Source of the DNA: Planctomycetota bacterium
GTDB lineage: Bacteria > Planctomycetota > Phycisphaerae > UBA1845
Length of the DNA: 19,405 nucleotides
Assembly: GCA_022563615.1 (NCBI GenBank)
Contig: JADFMZ010000013.1
Location: 1 to 19,405, forward strand
Reading direction: 5' to 3'
The notes under the pieces are model-generated. The model was not told the origin of the DNA, did not search any database, and saw only the letters and a program-made list of their open reading frames with translations. The position numbers and the translations under genes are program-made. Shown in pieces: positions 1 through 8,566 of this stretch (positions are counted from its first letter, which is position 1; every line of letters begins with the position of its first letter).

Positions 1-142
1 TATAAGCGCATACCTTACAAAGAACAGGGACCATCGAGTTGCGGTCCGTAACAGTAGAGAAGGATTGAATTGTCGGGTCTCGGAGTATGCACGGAGTTGG
101 CAACGGTAGCCAACCGTCGTCCCCGCATTGTTGGCCAAGGCA

Positions 143-613
143 CTAACGGCGAAATCTTTGGCCGCACTCGGGGCATCGGCCGCTGCGGTTACCCGTCAGA
201 TCATAACCGCACACAATGCACTGACCACGCCATCGGCGTATCCGTTGCCGGATCGGACCGCGCAATAACGGAACGGCGCCGATCAGCGCAAGTATGCTGG
301 TGGACAACCAAAGCGGGAACACAAGCCAGGTGATTCGATAGGGGCCCTGCCGCCGAGAGCTGAGCTGAAGCGATCGTTGGTTTGGCATCGCATCGGCGTT
401 GAGGGGTGCATGAAACTCGCTACGGGAAGCTGTTTTGGTGGGCATACTTAAGAGGCGCAATCCACAAACGCCATCTTTCAGGTATACGCGGAGCGATTTG
501 TAGAGTGTGACGTCGTACCGGCGGTGAACCGGCGAACGATGGCTCGCGTGCCAAAGTAATACGCTAAGCGGCAGCGCCAACAGCGACAGGATCGCGATGG
601 TTTTTAGGATCAT
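143..613 (-). CDS. Small membrane protein with C-terminal zinc ribbon
   Basis: A 156-residue protein of unknown function. It has an N-terminal hydrophobic segment (residues about 3-22), a second one around residues 94-117, and a C-terminal four-cysteine ribbon (CIVCGYDLTGN-SG-CPECG, residues 134-151) followed by a basic tail. From memory, this tail motif recurs in many otherwise unrelated small membrane proteins of Phycisphaerae, so it supports the lineage more than a function. It is the last gene of the Bat operon, 162 bases after batE, a larger gap than any other inside the operon. It may therefore have its own promoter (a TATGAT-like box lies in the gap). The ATG at 613 is the only ATG near the start of the open frame; the frame stays open about 75 bases upstream with arginine-rich codons, but no better start is seen. 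The ribosome binding site is weak. Confidence 0.72.
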   Translation of the reverse strand: MILKTIAILSLLALPLSVLLWHASHRSPVHRRYDVTLYKSLRVYLKDGVCGLRLLSMPTKTASRSEFHAPLNADAMPNQRSLQLSSRRQGPYRITWLVFPLWLSTSILALIGAVPLLRGPIRQRIRRWRGQCIVCGYDLTGNRSGRCPECGQRFRR

Positions 614-683
614 CAGATTCAGCTTGGCCCGGGATCGCCGCCTTAGCGACGGTCGGCGCCGGCAAATCGCAACCGGCCATCGC

Positions 684-716
684 CATCATAATCCAAACCG
701 ATCCCGCCGAACAAGC
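684..716 (-). promoter_or_regulatory. Possible promoter for the zinc-ribbon gene
   Basis: In the gap after batE the minus strand reads TTGTTC, an 18-base spacer, then TATGAT, about 70 bases before the ATG at 613. The -10 box matches the sigma-70 consensus at five of six positions, the -35 box at only three. This is pattern matching alone; such boxes occur by chance. Confidence 0.22.
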
Positions 717-775
717 GCGTTTCGTGGCGTCGCCCGCGCCCCCGAGATCAGCAGCCGGGCCAATGTGCCGGCTAG

Positions 776-1621
776 CTACGAAGAATCCGGCGTTACGAGT
801 TCGGCGTCGGACGCGGCGATCCAACCTAGCTGCCCATCCGGCAGTTCCGCACGCCACCACGATCCACGGCGTTCGCGTACGATGAACTCCACGCCGGGCT
901 GCAATGGTTGTTCAAACTGACGCTGATAGCCCGACCCCGGACCCTTGTAGACGATCACATCCAAAGCCGTAACGACCCCCGCAGGAGTGTTGCGCTGGGA
1001 TCCCTGAGTGACCGCCACCGATCCCGCCATTACCAACGCCAGCGCTCCAGCTACCGTCGCCATAATGAATAGAACTCGTCTTGGCCAGAGGCTTCGCATT
1101 GCAAGCAGCAGCCAAAACGCGACGTATCCCACCCAGGCGACCCACGTCCGTTCCGCCATCGAGGTCTGGTAGTGCCAGAAGAAGACACTGCGAAGAAACG
1201 CCTTACTCCGCGCCGATCGAATCTGGGTGAGACAGCGAGACCGGGCCTCGTGCAGGTTGTCAGTCAGCAGGGGGTCGCGCGGGATGAGGCGCAGGGCCCG
1301 GCGATAATGGAGAATGGCCCGTCCGGGATCGCGGGCTTGCAGGTAGCAGTTGCCGAGATTGTATTCGAGACGCCCGTTGGTGATTCCGGCCGCGACCAGG
1401 CTCTTGAAGCGCTGGGCTGCTGATAGAAGAAGTTGTCGCGCCCGATCAGGTTGTTGCGATTGAATCTCCTGCGCCTGATCGAACTGATTCAGGGCCTGCG
1501 TGAACTGGCTACGCAGATCCGCCGGGCGCGGCGATTCGGCACCGGCCGCCGTCGCCGTCACCATCGCCAACGTCGCAAGAGTCAAACCTGCCGCGCGTAA
1601 CCATCCGTGTGACCTTATCAC
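776..1621 (-). CDS. batE: BatE-like TPR/SH3 membrane protein
   Basis: Probable BatE, the last Bat-type component of the operon. The order of parts is a signal peptide (IRSHGWLRAAGLTLATLAMV), TPR-like helices (including LEYNLGNCYLQARDPGRAI), two transmembrane helices (WVAWVGYVAFWLLLAM and VLFIMATVAGALALVMAG) and a C-terminal bacterial SH3 domain ending in GSWWRAELPDGQLGWIAAS. TPR plus SH3 is the usual BatE composition, and the TPR part is thought to mediate protein contacts in the periplasm. I chose the GTG at 1621 because it overlaps the batD stop as GTGA, like other junctions here, and puts a basic n-region directly before the hydrophobic core. The ATG at 1648 would add nine residues, but no Shine-Dalgarno sequence precedes it. 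The function of Bat proteins is poorly defined; the original link was to aerotolerance in Bacteroides. Confidence 0.82.
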   Translation of the reverse strand: MIRSHGWLRAAGLTLATLAMVTATAAGAESPRPADLRSQFTQALNQFDQAQEIQSQQPDRARQLLLSAAQRFKSLVAAGITNGRLEYNLGNCYLQARDPGRAILHYRRALRLIPRDPLLTDNLHEARSRCLTQIRSARSKAFLRSVFFWHYQTSMAERTWVAWVGYVAFWLLLAMRSLWPRRVLFIMATVAGALALVMAGSVAVTQGSQRNTPAGVVTALDVIVYKGPGSGYQRQFEQPLQPGVEFIVRERRGSWWRAELPDGQLGWIAASDAELVTPDSS

Positions 1622-3423
1622 AGGCGTTTCTCGATTCTGCGGATCCATCGGCGAACGTCCGCCGCCTTCCGCTGAGACGATGATGGATCGGTGACGCCGG
1701 GCCGGTATCGCATCGCTTCGCCGGCTTCAAGAAAACACGATATTTCCTCCACGGTCTCGGCGTCCAGTCCGCTTATGCTCAACACTTCGCGCACGTCGCT
1801 GGCGGTAAGCTCTCCTGGCGGAAGGTTGAAATGATCTGCCAGGTAGCGGGTCATTGCAACCACCAGATCCGCACCGGTCGCGGAATCGCTCGCTCGGGCG
1901 AGCGCTTTGTTCACGGCAGCCAGCGCACGCCGCCGAGCATGGCGACGTCGCGCGTATCCGGTATCCGCCCTCAAACGCGTCCGGTGTCTTGCGGTGCGTG
2001 CCACGATCAGGCACAGAAGCGGCGGGAAGGCCAACGCGCTGAGGCCCCAGGCCAAGCCCCAGGATGAGGTTTGGCTGGCAAGCACCGCATCGGGATCGAT
2101 GTAATTCGGCGAAATCCCACCGGTCAGTAAGGTCAACGTCGTAGGTGCGAAACCCGAAACGTTGGGGCCGTTTGCAGGTTCGGCGGCATTCGGGTCGGAC
2201 TCCGGCGGCTCCACAAATAGGTCCACGGGCTCACTCGTGAGCGTGACGTAGCGCTCCGTTTTCGGATCGAAGTAGGACCACACCAACGGTGGAATCGTTT
2301 GCTTTCCCTCTTGTTTTGGGAAGACGGCCCGTCGAAAAACTTTCTTGCCTCCCTCGATGTCGCCGATCCATTCATCCTTGATGAAGTCGAACCGGCTGGC
2401 CAGTTCAGGCTGTCGGGCCAGGTCGGGACCGGCCACGCCTTCCAATGGACGCCCCTGGATCGTAACCGTGAGCGTAAGCGGCTGAGCAAGCCGGACGCGT
2501 TTTGGCTTGGCGTCAGCGTGCATCGCGTATCGTCCGATAGCGCCGGTAAAGTGCGCCGGGCGACCTCGCACCGGCGGAGCCTTAACCGTTACGACCACCG
2601 CGTCGGCACGCGCAGTCTCGCTTCGTGCCTGCGATACTTCGAGACCGCCGAAGAAGCCTCGCCGCAGCGCAGTGGGGTATTGCGCTTTGAGAAACACGGG
2701 GCCGACCAACGTTTCGCCGACCTGCTCGGCCCGCATAACCTTTTCAATGCGGTACGTCGTAAAGGGGTGCACGACGCCCTGCGAATCCCGCAGCCGACTT
2801 TCGCTCTGCGTGACTTGGCTGCCGGAAAACACGGAAAGCTGCGACCTGCGCTGATCCAAGACGTTGCGAAGAAGGTTCAGCTCGTAGAGCCGCTGCCCGA
2901 TCTGCACCTTGCGAATCCCAAACACCAACGTGGCGACAAAGGATTCTGTGACGTACACCGACGTCCGATCGATCTCGATCTCGACAAACATATATCGATC
3001 CCCTCGAGGGACCGACACAGTTTCCGTGCTGCGCACGACGATTGGGATCGGCTTGGTGTGGTACGTTTTTCCTCCGGCTGTAACCTCGATCGACGGGAGG
3101 GAGTGTTTGCCTTCTTTCTGCGCGACCAACTGCAGGGAAAAGGTAAACGTAGTCTTTTTGGATACGCGACCGTTTACGATGGAGGTTTGCGAGAATTGGG
3201 CCGGGGTGGGGTTGACGATCCGTAAATCAAGCCCGTCGATGGCCGTGATTTCCGGAAGATCCGGCACGGAGGTGTTGGTGCAGACGAGCTGAACGCTAAC
3301 GGCCTCGCCCAGCTCCAGTGTCTTGACGGGAACGCGCAGCTCAACGCCGGCTTGTTGTGCCTCAGCACGAACCACCAAGGCACAGAGCAGAAAAAGAGGT
3401 AAGCACCGGACCATCAGGCGCAT
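1618..3423 (-). CDS. batD: BatD protein (oxygen-tolerance family)
   Basis: A 601-residue BatD homologue. It has a signal peptide (RLMVRCLPLFLLCALVV, cleavage after AEA), a long extracytoplasmic part of beta-sandwich type (V-rich strands; GEAVSVQLVCTNTS near residue 40, FKLxE-like segments thereafter), one transmembrane helix near residues 455-475 (GLAWGLSALAFPPLLCLIVA) and a cytoplasmic C-terminal helical domain containing DLVVAMTRYLADHFNLPPGE. That last domain resembles the end of the BatD-like protein at 6546-7691. BatD is thought to act with BatA/BatB in the envelope. The ATG at 3423 is preferred: it overlaps the batC stop (TGATG) and has AAGGA seven bases upstream. A TTG (3429) and a GTG (3426) just upstream are alternatives. 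It overlaps batE by four bases. Confidence 0.86.
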   Translation of the reverse strand: MRLMVRCLPLFLLCALVVRAEAQQAGVELRVPVKTLELGEAVSVQLVCTNTSVPDLPEITAIDGLDLRIVNPTPAQFSQTSIVNGRVSKKTTFTFSLQLVAQKEGKHSLPSIEVTAGGKTYHTKPIPIVVRSTETVSVPRGDRYMFVEIEIDRTSVYVTESFVATLVFGIRKVQIGQRLYELNLLRNVLDQRRSQLSVFSGSQVTQSESRLRDSQGVVHPFTTYRIEKVMRAEQVGETLVGPVFLKAQYPTALRRGFFGGLEVSQARSETARADAVVVTVKAPPVRGRPAHFTGAIGRYAMHADAKPKRVRLAQPLTLTVTIQGRPLEGVAGPDLARQPELASRFDFIKDEWIGDIEGGKKVFRRAVFPKQEGKQTIPPLVWSYFDPKTERYVTLTSEPVDLFVEPPESDPNAAEPANGPNVSGFAPTTLTLLTGGISPNYIDPDAVLASQTSSWGLAWGLSALAFPPLLCLIVARTARHRTRLRADTGYARRRHARRRALAAVNKALARASDSATGADLVVAMTRYLADHFNLPPGELTASDVREVLSISGLDAETVEEISCFLEAGEAMRYRPGVTDPSSSQRKAADVRRWIRRIEKRL

Positions 3424-4277
3424 CACCAATCCTTTTCCACGGGCCTGACGGGGACAAGAACGCCGGGGTCGCGCCGGTCCTTTTTTCTTTGCCGAACCGC
3501 CTGCATCATTTCGCGAAGCTGGCGCTCGGCCTGTTCCCGCGAAATGCGCTCCTGCTGCTTGGCCTCCGTTTGCTCACTGTCGGTTTGCGGCTCTTCATTC
3601 TGCTGGGATGACTCCGAAGAATCCTGTTGATCCTGATCCTGGGGTTGCCCTTCTTGCTGGTCTTGCTCTTGCTCTTCAGATTTCTGATCGCTCTGCGACT
3701 CGCCCTCCTGTTTCTCGCCCTCTTTGTCCTGATCCGAAGGCTGCTGCTGGGACTCTTGTTGTTCGAGCTGCGCCTTTAGTTGTTGCCATACCGTTGCCGC
3801 CTTGATGTTCGCATCACGAGCGGCTGGATGGTCGGGATGATTGGCCAACACGCCGTGATAGCGTTGCATGGCAGCTTCGAGCTTGCCCAGCGCCTGTTCG
3901 GCGTCCTGCATGTTCGCCAAGGCCTGGGCATGGTAGGTAGCGCCTTCGCTGTAGAGCGCGTCATCGGCCAGCGCATCCGCCCTGCCGGCGACAGCCGCTT
4001 GAAACCTCTCGCGCGCTGCGTCGTATTCGCCCAACGCGTAATGACCCAACCCCTGAACAAACGCGAGTTCCCGCGCATCCGGTTTTTGCTGTTGGGCCTG
4101 CGAATAGAGCTCCAACGCCTTGGCGGCTTCTCCTTGGGTCAGAAGCCGATTTCCCTCGTGCACGGCCTCGTAGGCGTCGAGGCTGTTCGGCGGTTGTGGT
4201 GATTCCGGCTCGGCCTGCACACCCACGCCCAACAGTCCCAGGCACAACCCCACGTGGAATCCAACACGCCGCTTCAT
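3423..4277 (-). CDS. batC: BatC-like TPR protein with Gln/Glu-rich tail
   Basis: A 284-residue periplasmic TPR protein. A signal peptide (MKRRVGFHVGLCLGLLGVGVQA) is followed by TPR units at about residues 35-100 (NRLLTQGEAAKALELYSQAQ; GHYALGEYDAARERFQAAV) and 105-160. Residues 170-250 are almost only Gln, Glu, Asp, Ser and Lys and must be disordered or coiled coil. A short helical segment (REQAERQLREMMQAVRQRK) and a basic end follow. TPR plus an acidic/Gln-rich tail is typical of BatC-type proteins. The frame extends upstream to 4388, but the ATG at 4277 overlaps the batB stop (ATGA), has GGAGACC eight bases before it and starts a proper signal peptide, so it is the start. It ends one base into the batD start. 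Confidence 0.84.
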   Translation of the reverse strand: MKRRVGFHVGLCLGLLGVGVQAEPESPQPPNSLDAYEAVHEGNRLLTQGEAAKALELYSQAQQQKPDARELAFVQGLGHYALGEYDAARERFQAAVAGRADALADDALYSEGATYHAQALANMQDAEQALGKLEAAMQRYHGVLANHPDHPAARDANIKAATVWQQLKAQLEQQESQQQPSDQDKEGEKQEGESQSDQKSEEQEQDQQEGQPQDQDQQDSSESSQQNEEPQTDSEQTEAKQQERISREQAERQLREMMQAVRQRKKDRRDPGVLVPVRPVEKDW

Positions 4278-5440
4278 GCCCAGGTCTCCTGTTGCCAGAC
4301 TCGTTGAGCCGCGACCTCCTCCGTGGACCGTCGTTCGGCGATAAGCGGTTCCAAACACAAGAGCAGCAATGCCGCCGCCAGAAACCATTGATACTGCGGT
4401 TTGTGTCGCATGCGCTCTTCCGTAGTCAGTTCGGTCTTGCGCATTCTTGAGATCGCGTCCACCAACAGACTCAGCTCTGCACAGGATCTGTACCCGCCGT
4501 GACCCGCTTCCGCAATCTTGCGAAGCCCGTCCACATCCAGCTTGGAAAACACGATTTGCCCGTCATGAAGCAGCGGACTATTCATCCCGCGCTCTGGGTT
4601 GGGAACCTGAGCGCCAACCGTCAGCCCGGGATCACCCACGCCGACGGTGTACACGCGAATCCCGTGTTCGCTCCAGGCAACCTCGGCTGCTTTCACGGGT
4701 CCACCTTCATGATCCTCACCATCGGTCAATAGCAAGATGATCTTCGTGGCGTCTTTAGGCGATCCGGACAGCAGATCTACGGCCCGGCGGATGGCCTCAC
4801 CAATCGCGGTTCCGCCGCGCGGCGCGCTGTGGATGTTCATCGCTTCCAGTTTGGTGCGAAACGCCAGGTGGTCCGTCGTCAGGGGTAGCTTCAGCGAGGC
4901 CGATCCGGCGAACGCCAGCAGCGCCAGCCGATGTGAACGGGAAAAGACGGCCCGCTCGGTCAACTGTTCCCGAATGTGTTGCCTGGCCGACTCCAGCCGG
5001 TTGGGCCGAACGTCCTGAACCAGCATCGACCGCGAAACGTCCAGGGCCACGACGATGTCCACCCCGAACACTTTTTGTTTTTCCAAGTACATCCCCCATC
5101 GCGGACCCATAAGCGCCGCCGCGATCAGCAGGATGGCCGCCACCAGCATTCCCGCGCGAAGGGCTTGACGTGTGGGACTCATGCGTTGCACCAGGAGCGG
5201 CGCCAACCGCGCCGAGGTAAAACGGTTCAGCGCGCTTCGTCGTCTGCCCACGCCGTACAGGAACAAGCTGCCGGCCAGCGGCCCGGCGGCGCACAGCCAC
5301 CACCGGTTTGGATGGTCGAACACCAGCGTCTCCACATCCACGGTAGCCGACAGAACCGCGCCGAGCACGATCAGGACCAGGGGAAGCCCGATCACCCACG
5401 CCAACCATGTCGACCAAGGATACAGCGCACGCTGGTTCAT
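4274..5440 (-). CDS. batB: BatB VWA membrane protein
   Basis: A 388-residue von Willebrand A (VWA) protein with hydrophobic helices near residues 14-31, 47-63 and 96-112, a VWA domain, and a last helix near the C terminus (WFLAAALLLLCLEPLI). The metal-ion site is complete: DVSRS (134-138), the threonine of GGTAIGEAI, and LLTDGED. BatB-type proteins pair with BatA and are proposed to present the VWA domain at the membrane as a metal-dependent contact surface served by the MoxR ATPase. The frame runs up to 5506, but the ATG at 5440 overlaps the batA stop (ATGA) and has AAGGA about seven bases upstream. It overlaps batC by four bases. Confidence 0.87.
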   Translation of the reverse strand: MNQRALYPWSTWLAWVIGLPLVLIVLGAVLSATVDVETLVFDHPNRWWLCAAGPLAGSLFLYGVGRRRSALNRFTSARLAPLLVQRMSPTRQALRAGMLVAAILLIAAALMGPRWGMYLEKQKVFGVDIVVALDVSRSMLVQDVRPNRLESARQHIREQLTERAVFSRSHRLALLAFAGSASLKLPLTTDHLAFRTKLEAMNIHSAPRGGTAIGEAIRRAVDLLSGSPKDATKIILLLTDGEDHEGGPVKAAEVAWSEHGIRVYTVGVGDPGLTVGAQVPNPERGMNSPLLHDGQIVFSKLDVDGLRKIAEAGHGGYRSCAELSLLVDAISRMRKTELTTEERMRHKPQYQWFLAAALLLLCLEPLIAERRSTEEVAAQRVWQQETWA

Positions 5441-6549
5441 GGGATCCTTCGATACCTCGTATTGGCCAGAAGAAACTCGCCCATCAACAACGCAAGACCG
5501 GTCCACATGGCCAGGTTCGCCGCCCGAATGTCGTCGTGAAACGTTCGCTGCCCCGTGCGACGCCGTTCCAGTTGATCGATCTCGTCGTAGATCGTGCGAA
5601 GCGAATCGGTGTCCGTCGCGCGGAAATATCGGCCATCCGTCAATTTGGCGATTTCCTTCAGCGTCACCTCATCCACCGCCTGGCGACGTTGAAAAATGGT
5701 TGCCAAGCCGCGTTGGGCCGGCGCCGATCCAACCGCGCCAATCGTGTAGATCTTGATGCCCAAAGTCGCGGCGACTTTGGCCGCCTCAATCGGGTCGGGC
5801 GGCTGCAGCGTCGCGTGCGGCACCGGGTTGTTCTTGCCGTCGGTGAGCAAAATCATAACCCGGCTTCTGGCCGCCTCAGCGCCGGGGACGCCGGCCACCG
5901 CCTGTTCCCCTGCGCGTCGCAGATCGTCCACCGCCAGGACGATCCCCTCGCCCAGCGACGTATACCCCGCCTCCATTTGCTCTCGCACCTGCCGGCCTTT
6001 GACCCAACCCGGGATTTCCGTTTCCTCCAGCAGGTCGAGAAGACTGCCGTGGTCGAGCGTAAGGGGACAGGCTGTGTCGGCGTAGGTGGCAAAGGTCGTC
6101 ATGCCGATTAAATCGTTGCCGCGCCCGCCCAGCGAACCGGCCCCAAGTACGAAATCCTTGAAGACCATCTTGACGGCATCGAGACGCCGTGCTGGCCGAC
6201 CGCCCAGTCTGAAATCCTCCGCCGCCATGCTGCCCGACACGTCGAGCACCATCTGGATGGCGATGCCCTCTCGCGCGTCGCGAACCTCACCGCCCGCTTG
6301 TGGCCGGGCCATCGCCAGGATCAGCGCCAGCAAGGCCATGGCGCGTACCATCGGCAGGATCCACCGCGTACGTATGATCCAGGACGGGCCGATCGAGGTC
6401 AGGACCGAAAGCGAACTGAAGCGCACAGCCGGAGGTCGGCGTCGTCGGTGGGCGAACAACGCCGTCAAAGGGAGCAGGATTAGAAGCACGACACACAACC
6501 AGCCAAACAGCGGCCCGGGTGCGAAGCGATCGCTCAGCATCTCCATCAT
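5437..6549 (-). CDS. batA: BatA VWA membrane protein
   Basis: A 370-residue membrane VWA protein. Two N-terminal helices (FGWLCVVLLILLPLTALFA and WILPMVRAMALLALILAMA) bracket a basic loop, then come the VWA domain from about residue 97 and a C-terminal hydrophobic helix (NLAMWTGLALLMGEFLLA). The metal site is intact: DVSGS at 103-107, the threonine of GYTSLGEGI at 198, and LLTDGKN at 234-240. The order directly before batB is the classical batA-batB arrangement. The ATG at 6549 overlaps the upstream stop as ATGA. Assignment as BatA rather than another VWA family rests on the helix pattern and gene order. Confidence 0.87.
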   Translation of the reverse strand: MMEMLSDRFAPGPLFGWLCVVLLILLPLTALFAHRRRRPPAVRFSSLSVLTSIGPSWIIRTRWILPMVRAMALLALILAMARPQAGGEVRDAREGIAIQMVLDVSGSMAAEDFRLGGRPARRLDAVKMVFKDFVLGAGSLGGRGNDLIGMTTFATYADTACPLTLDHGSLLDLLEETEIPGWVKGRQVREQMEAGYTSLGEGIVLAVDDLRRAGEQAVAGVPGAEAARSRVMILLTDGKNNPVPHATLQPPDPIEAAKVAATLGIKIYTIGAVGSAPAQRGLATIFQRRQAVDEVTLKEIAKLTDGRYFRATDTDSLRTIYDEIDQLERRRTGQRTFHDDIRAANLAMWTGLALLMGEFLLANTRYRRIP

Positions 6550-7691
6550 GCCGCGCGCTCCTTCATCGGCTGCGTGCCCATCTCGGCGCCGCCGCCCGGT
6601 CCAACCCGTTCACGGGTTTCCTCGATGAAGCGACGGGCGGCCTTGAGCATCGCGTCTGCGTCGTCCAGCGCCGGTTCATGTCGGGCATATTTGACCAGAT
6701 CGCACGCACCGAGAAACCGGTCGAGCTCTTTCGTCTGCCGCGCCTCGAAGCGATTGTCGGTTGCAGCCGTAGCAAGAAACTCCTCCGTCGTCATCTCCGG
6801 CGCTGACACCGCAAAACGTCTCTCCACGTAGCCGCGTACGATGTCGCTCAGGCGGTAGTAGAACTCCTGCACCAGACCCCGCGCCGGAAGGTCGTCCCCG
6901 ACCAACTCGGCGATCCGTCGGCTGGCCCATACGTCTGCGGGAATCGAGATGACTTGTGCTTCACGGCGGCGCGCTGTACGACGCCGGATCAGCCCCACCA
7001 ACGCGATCACCGCCAAGAACGCCAGCGGACCCAGCCACCACCATCGGCTCCACGGTCGGGGTAACTCGACGGGATCCGGCATGGTAATGCGGTGTAGCTC
7101 TTCCTCAGACAACGACATACCCTTCGAATCGCGCGTAATCACCACCAACGATTCGGTTTTCAGATCGCGCCACGTGGGTTGGGTGGAATCCGCGCCTTGA
7201 ATCGGGTCTGCGTAGGCTGATTCGCCCGACTCAGCCACCTCTGTTTCATCAAGAAAGCTGATCTGCGCCGGCGGCAACTCAACTTCGCCGGGCAGGAAAA
7301 ACTCCAGCTCGTATTGGTAGGTCCAGCGCAATCGCCCGTCTGCCGACGGCTTGGCGACTTCCTTTGTGGCGCTAACCACCCGGTATTCGAAGCCAGTCAA
7401 TGCGTTGCGGTAGTCATCGACTTCGACCGTGACGCCCTGCTTTGCCGACACTTCCACTCGTACTTGGGCGTGTTCGGAAACGTCGATCTCGGCCGGAGTG
7501 ACACTAAGGGTCAAAAGGACCGGGCCGTCTCGGGCCGTCCGGCTCACGCTCGGCCTTTCAGCCTCCGAAAGAGAATCTTCATCGCGCGCCGCTTCGCACC
7601 CCCACGTCACGAGCGACAGACCGCAGGTCATTAAAAACAACCCGCGCATCGTGATGGAACGCAGCGCAAGCTGTCGTACGTACGCCGTCAC
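6546..7691 (-). CDS. BatD-like / DUF4381-like membrane-anchored protein
   Basis: A 381-residue protein lying between the DUF58 gene and batA, the place where DUF4381 or short BatD-like proteins usually sit. It has an N-terminal hydrophobic segment ending in a cysteine (LFLMTCGLSLVTWGC), which could be a lipoprotein signal, although TWG before the cysteine is a poor lipobox. A beta-rich extracytoplasmic domain follows (residues about 57-150, from GPVLLTLSVTPAEIDV), then a transmembrane helix near 218-235 (WLGPLAFLAVIALVGLI) and a cytoplasmic helical domain with FYYRLSDIVRGYVERRF and TTEEFL, the feature shared with the C-terminal domains of BatD and DUF4381. The start is a GTG overlapping the DUF58 stop (GTGA); the ATG at 7649 would give a more standard signal peptide and is a serious alternative. 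Confidence 0.72.
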   Translation of the reverse strand: MTAYVRQLALRSITMRGLFLMTCGLSLVTWGCEAARDEDSLSEAERPSVSRTARDGPVLLTLSVTPAEIDVSEHAQVRVEVSAKQGVTVEVDDYRNALTGFEYRVVSATKEVAKPSADGRLRWTYQYELEFFLPGEVELPPAQISFLDETEVAESGESAYADPIQGADSTQPTWRDLKTESLVVITRDSKGMSLSEEELHRITMPDPVELPRPWSRWWWLGPLAFLAVIALVGLIRRRTARRREAQVISIPADVWASRRIAELVGDDLPARGLVQEFYYRLSDIVRGYVERRFAVSAPEMTTEEFLATAATDNRFEARQTKELDRFLGACDLVKYARHEPALDDADAMLKAARRFIEETRERVGPGGGAEMGTQPMKERAA

Positions 7692-8563
7692 CGTCGCAGC
7701 TCGCGCTTATGAAAGAAACGCACCAAAGGATCGACATAGGGCTGATCGGTGCGAAGCTGCAGGGTCTGCGCATCCATCCGGCGAAACATGGACTCTCGTT
7801 CTCGTACGCGCTCTTGAACGAATGCGGCATACTGCCTCCGTACCCGCGCGCTGGCGGTATCCACCAACAGAAAGTCGCCCGTCTCGGGATCGTACAATTC
7901 CACCAATCCAATGGAGGGCAGCTCCCACTCACGAGGGTCGCGGATGATGATCGGTATCAGGTCGTGCCGCCGACGGGCGATCCGAAGGGCTGGCTCATAC
8001 TCCTTCGCGATAAAATCACTGACCAAAAAGCACACGGATTTGCGGATGGTGACGCGATTGAGAAAGTTCAGCGCCTGGGCGATGTCCGTTCCCCGGCGAA
8101 CCGGCTGGTGATACAGAAGCTCGCGGATGATGCGCAGAACGTGCTTGGCGCCCTTTTTGGCGGGCACATATTTTTCCACGATGTCGGTAAACAGGATCAG
8201 GCCGACCTTGTCATTGCTGCGGATCGCGGAGAACGCCAGCACCGCACAAAGCTCAGCCGCCACGTCGATCTTGAACTGATCGACGCTGCCGAATAACCCC
8301 GACGCGCTGGCATCAACCACCAGCATCACCGTCAGCTCGCGCTCCTCGCGGAACTTTTTGATGAACGGCTCGCCGAAGCGGGCCGATACGTTCCAATCGA
8401 TCAGCCGGACATCGTCCCCGACCTGATAGGGGCAGACCTCCTCAAACTCCATGCCGCGCCCGCGAAACGCGGAGTGGTATTGCCCCGCCAGGATATCATT
8501 CACCGTCCGCGACGTGCGGATTTGTATCTGGCGGACCTTCTTAAGTAGCTCCTTCGGAATCAT
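7688..8563 (-). CDS. DUF58 domain protein
   Basis: A 291-residue DUF58 protein, a VWA-related family almost always found beside moxR. The signature FRGRGMEFEEV followed by PYQVGDDVRLIDWNVSAR is at residues 33-62. The VWA-like fold follows, with metal-site residues DASAS (84-88) and LVSDFI later on. There is no membrane helix, so it is cytoplasmic and probably the soluble partner of MoxR. It lies three bases after the moxR stop (TAA, GCG, ATG) and overlaps the next gene by four bases. The length and both signature regions are normal for the family. Its cellular role is unknown. Confidence 0.9.
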   Translation of the reverse strand: MIPKELLKKVRQIQIRTSRTVNDILAGQYHSAFRGRGMEFEEVCPYQVGDDVRLIDWNVSARFGEPFIKKFREERELTVMLVVDASASGLFGSVDQFKIDVAAELCAVLAFSAIRSNDKVGLILFTDIVEKYVPAKKGAKHVLRIIRELLYHQPVRRGTDIAQALNFLNRVTIRKSVCFLVSDFIAKEYEPALRIARRRHDLIPIIIRDPREWELPSIGLVELYDPETGDFLLVDTASARVRRQYAAFVQERVRERESMFRRMDAQTLQLRTDQPYVDPLVRFFHKRELRR

Positions 8564-8566
8564 CGC

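Noticed and set aside
96..114. Hairpin GTTGGC/GCCAAC downstream of the zinc-ribbon gene as a terminator
   Set aside because: A six-base stem with no T-run after it on the minus strand; too weak to call.
564..690. Short lipoprotein-like frame (MMAMAGCDLPAP) after batE
   Set aside because: It is under 45 codons with a marginal signal, overlaps the zinc-ribbon gene start, and shows no conservation cue.
2299..3225. 308-codon plus-strand frame opposite batD
   Set aside because: It lies wholly antisense to a gene with clear domains, has no ribosome binding site and an Arg/Leu-rich composition typical of antisense frames in GC-rich DNA.
3610..3760. Repeated CTG/TTG/GAT triplets as a CRISPR or tandem repeat
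   Set aside because: They are codon repeats for Gln, Glu and Asp in BatC, with no fixed repeat unit or spacers.
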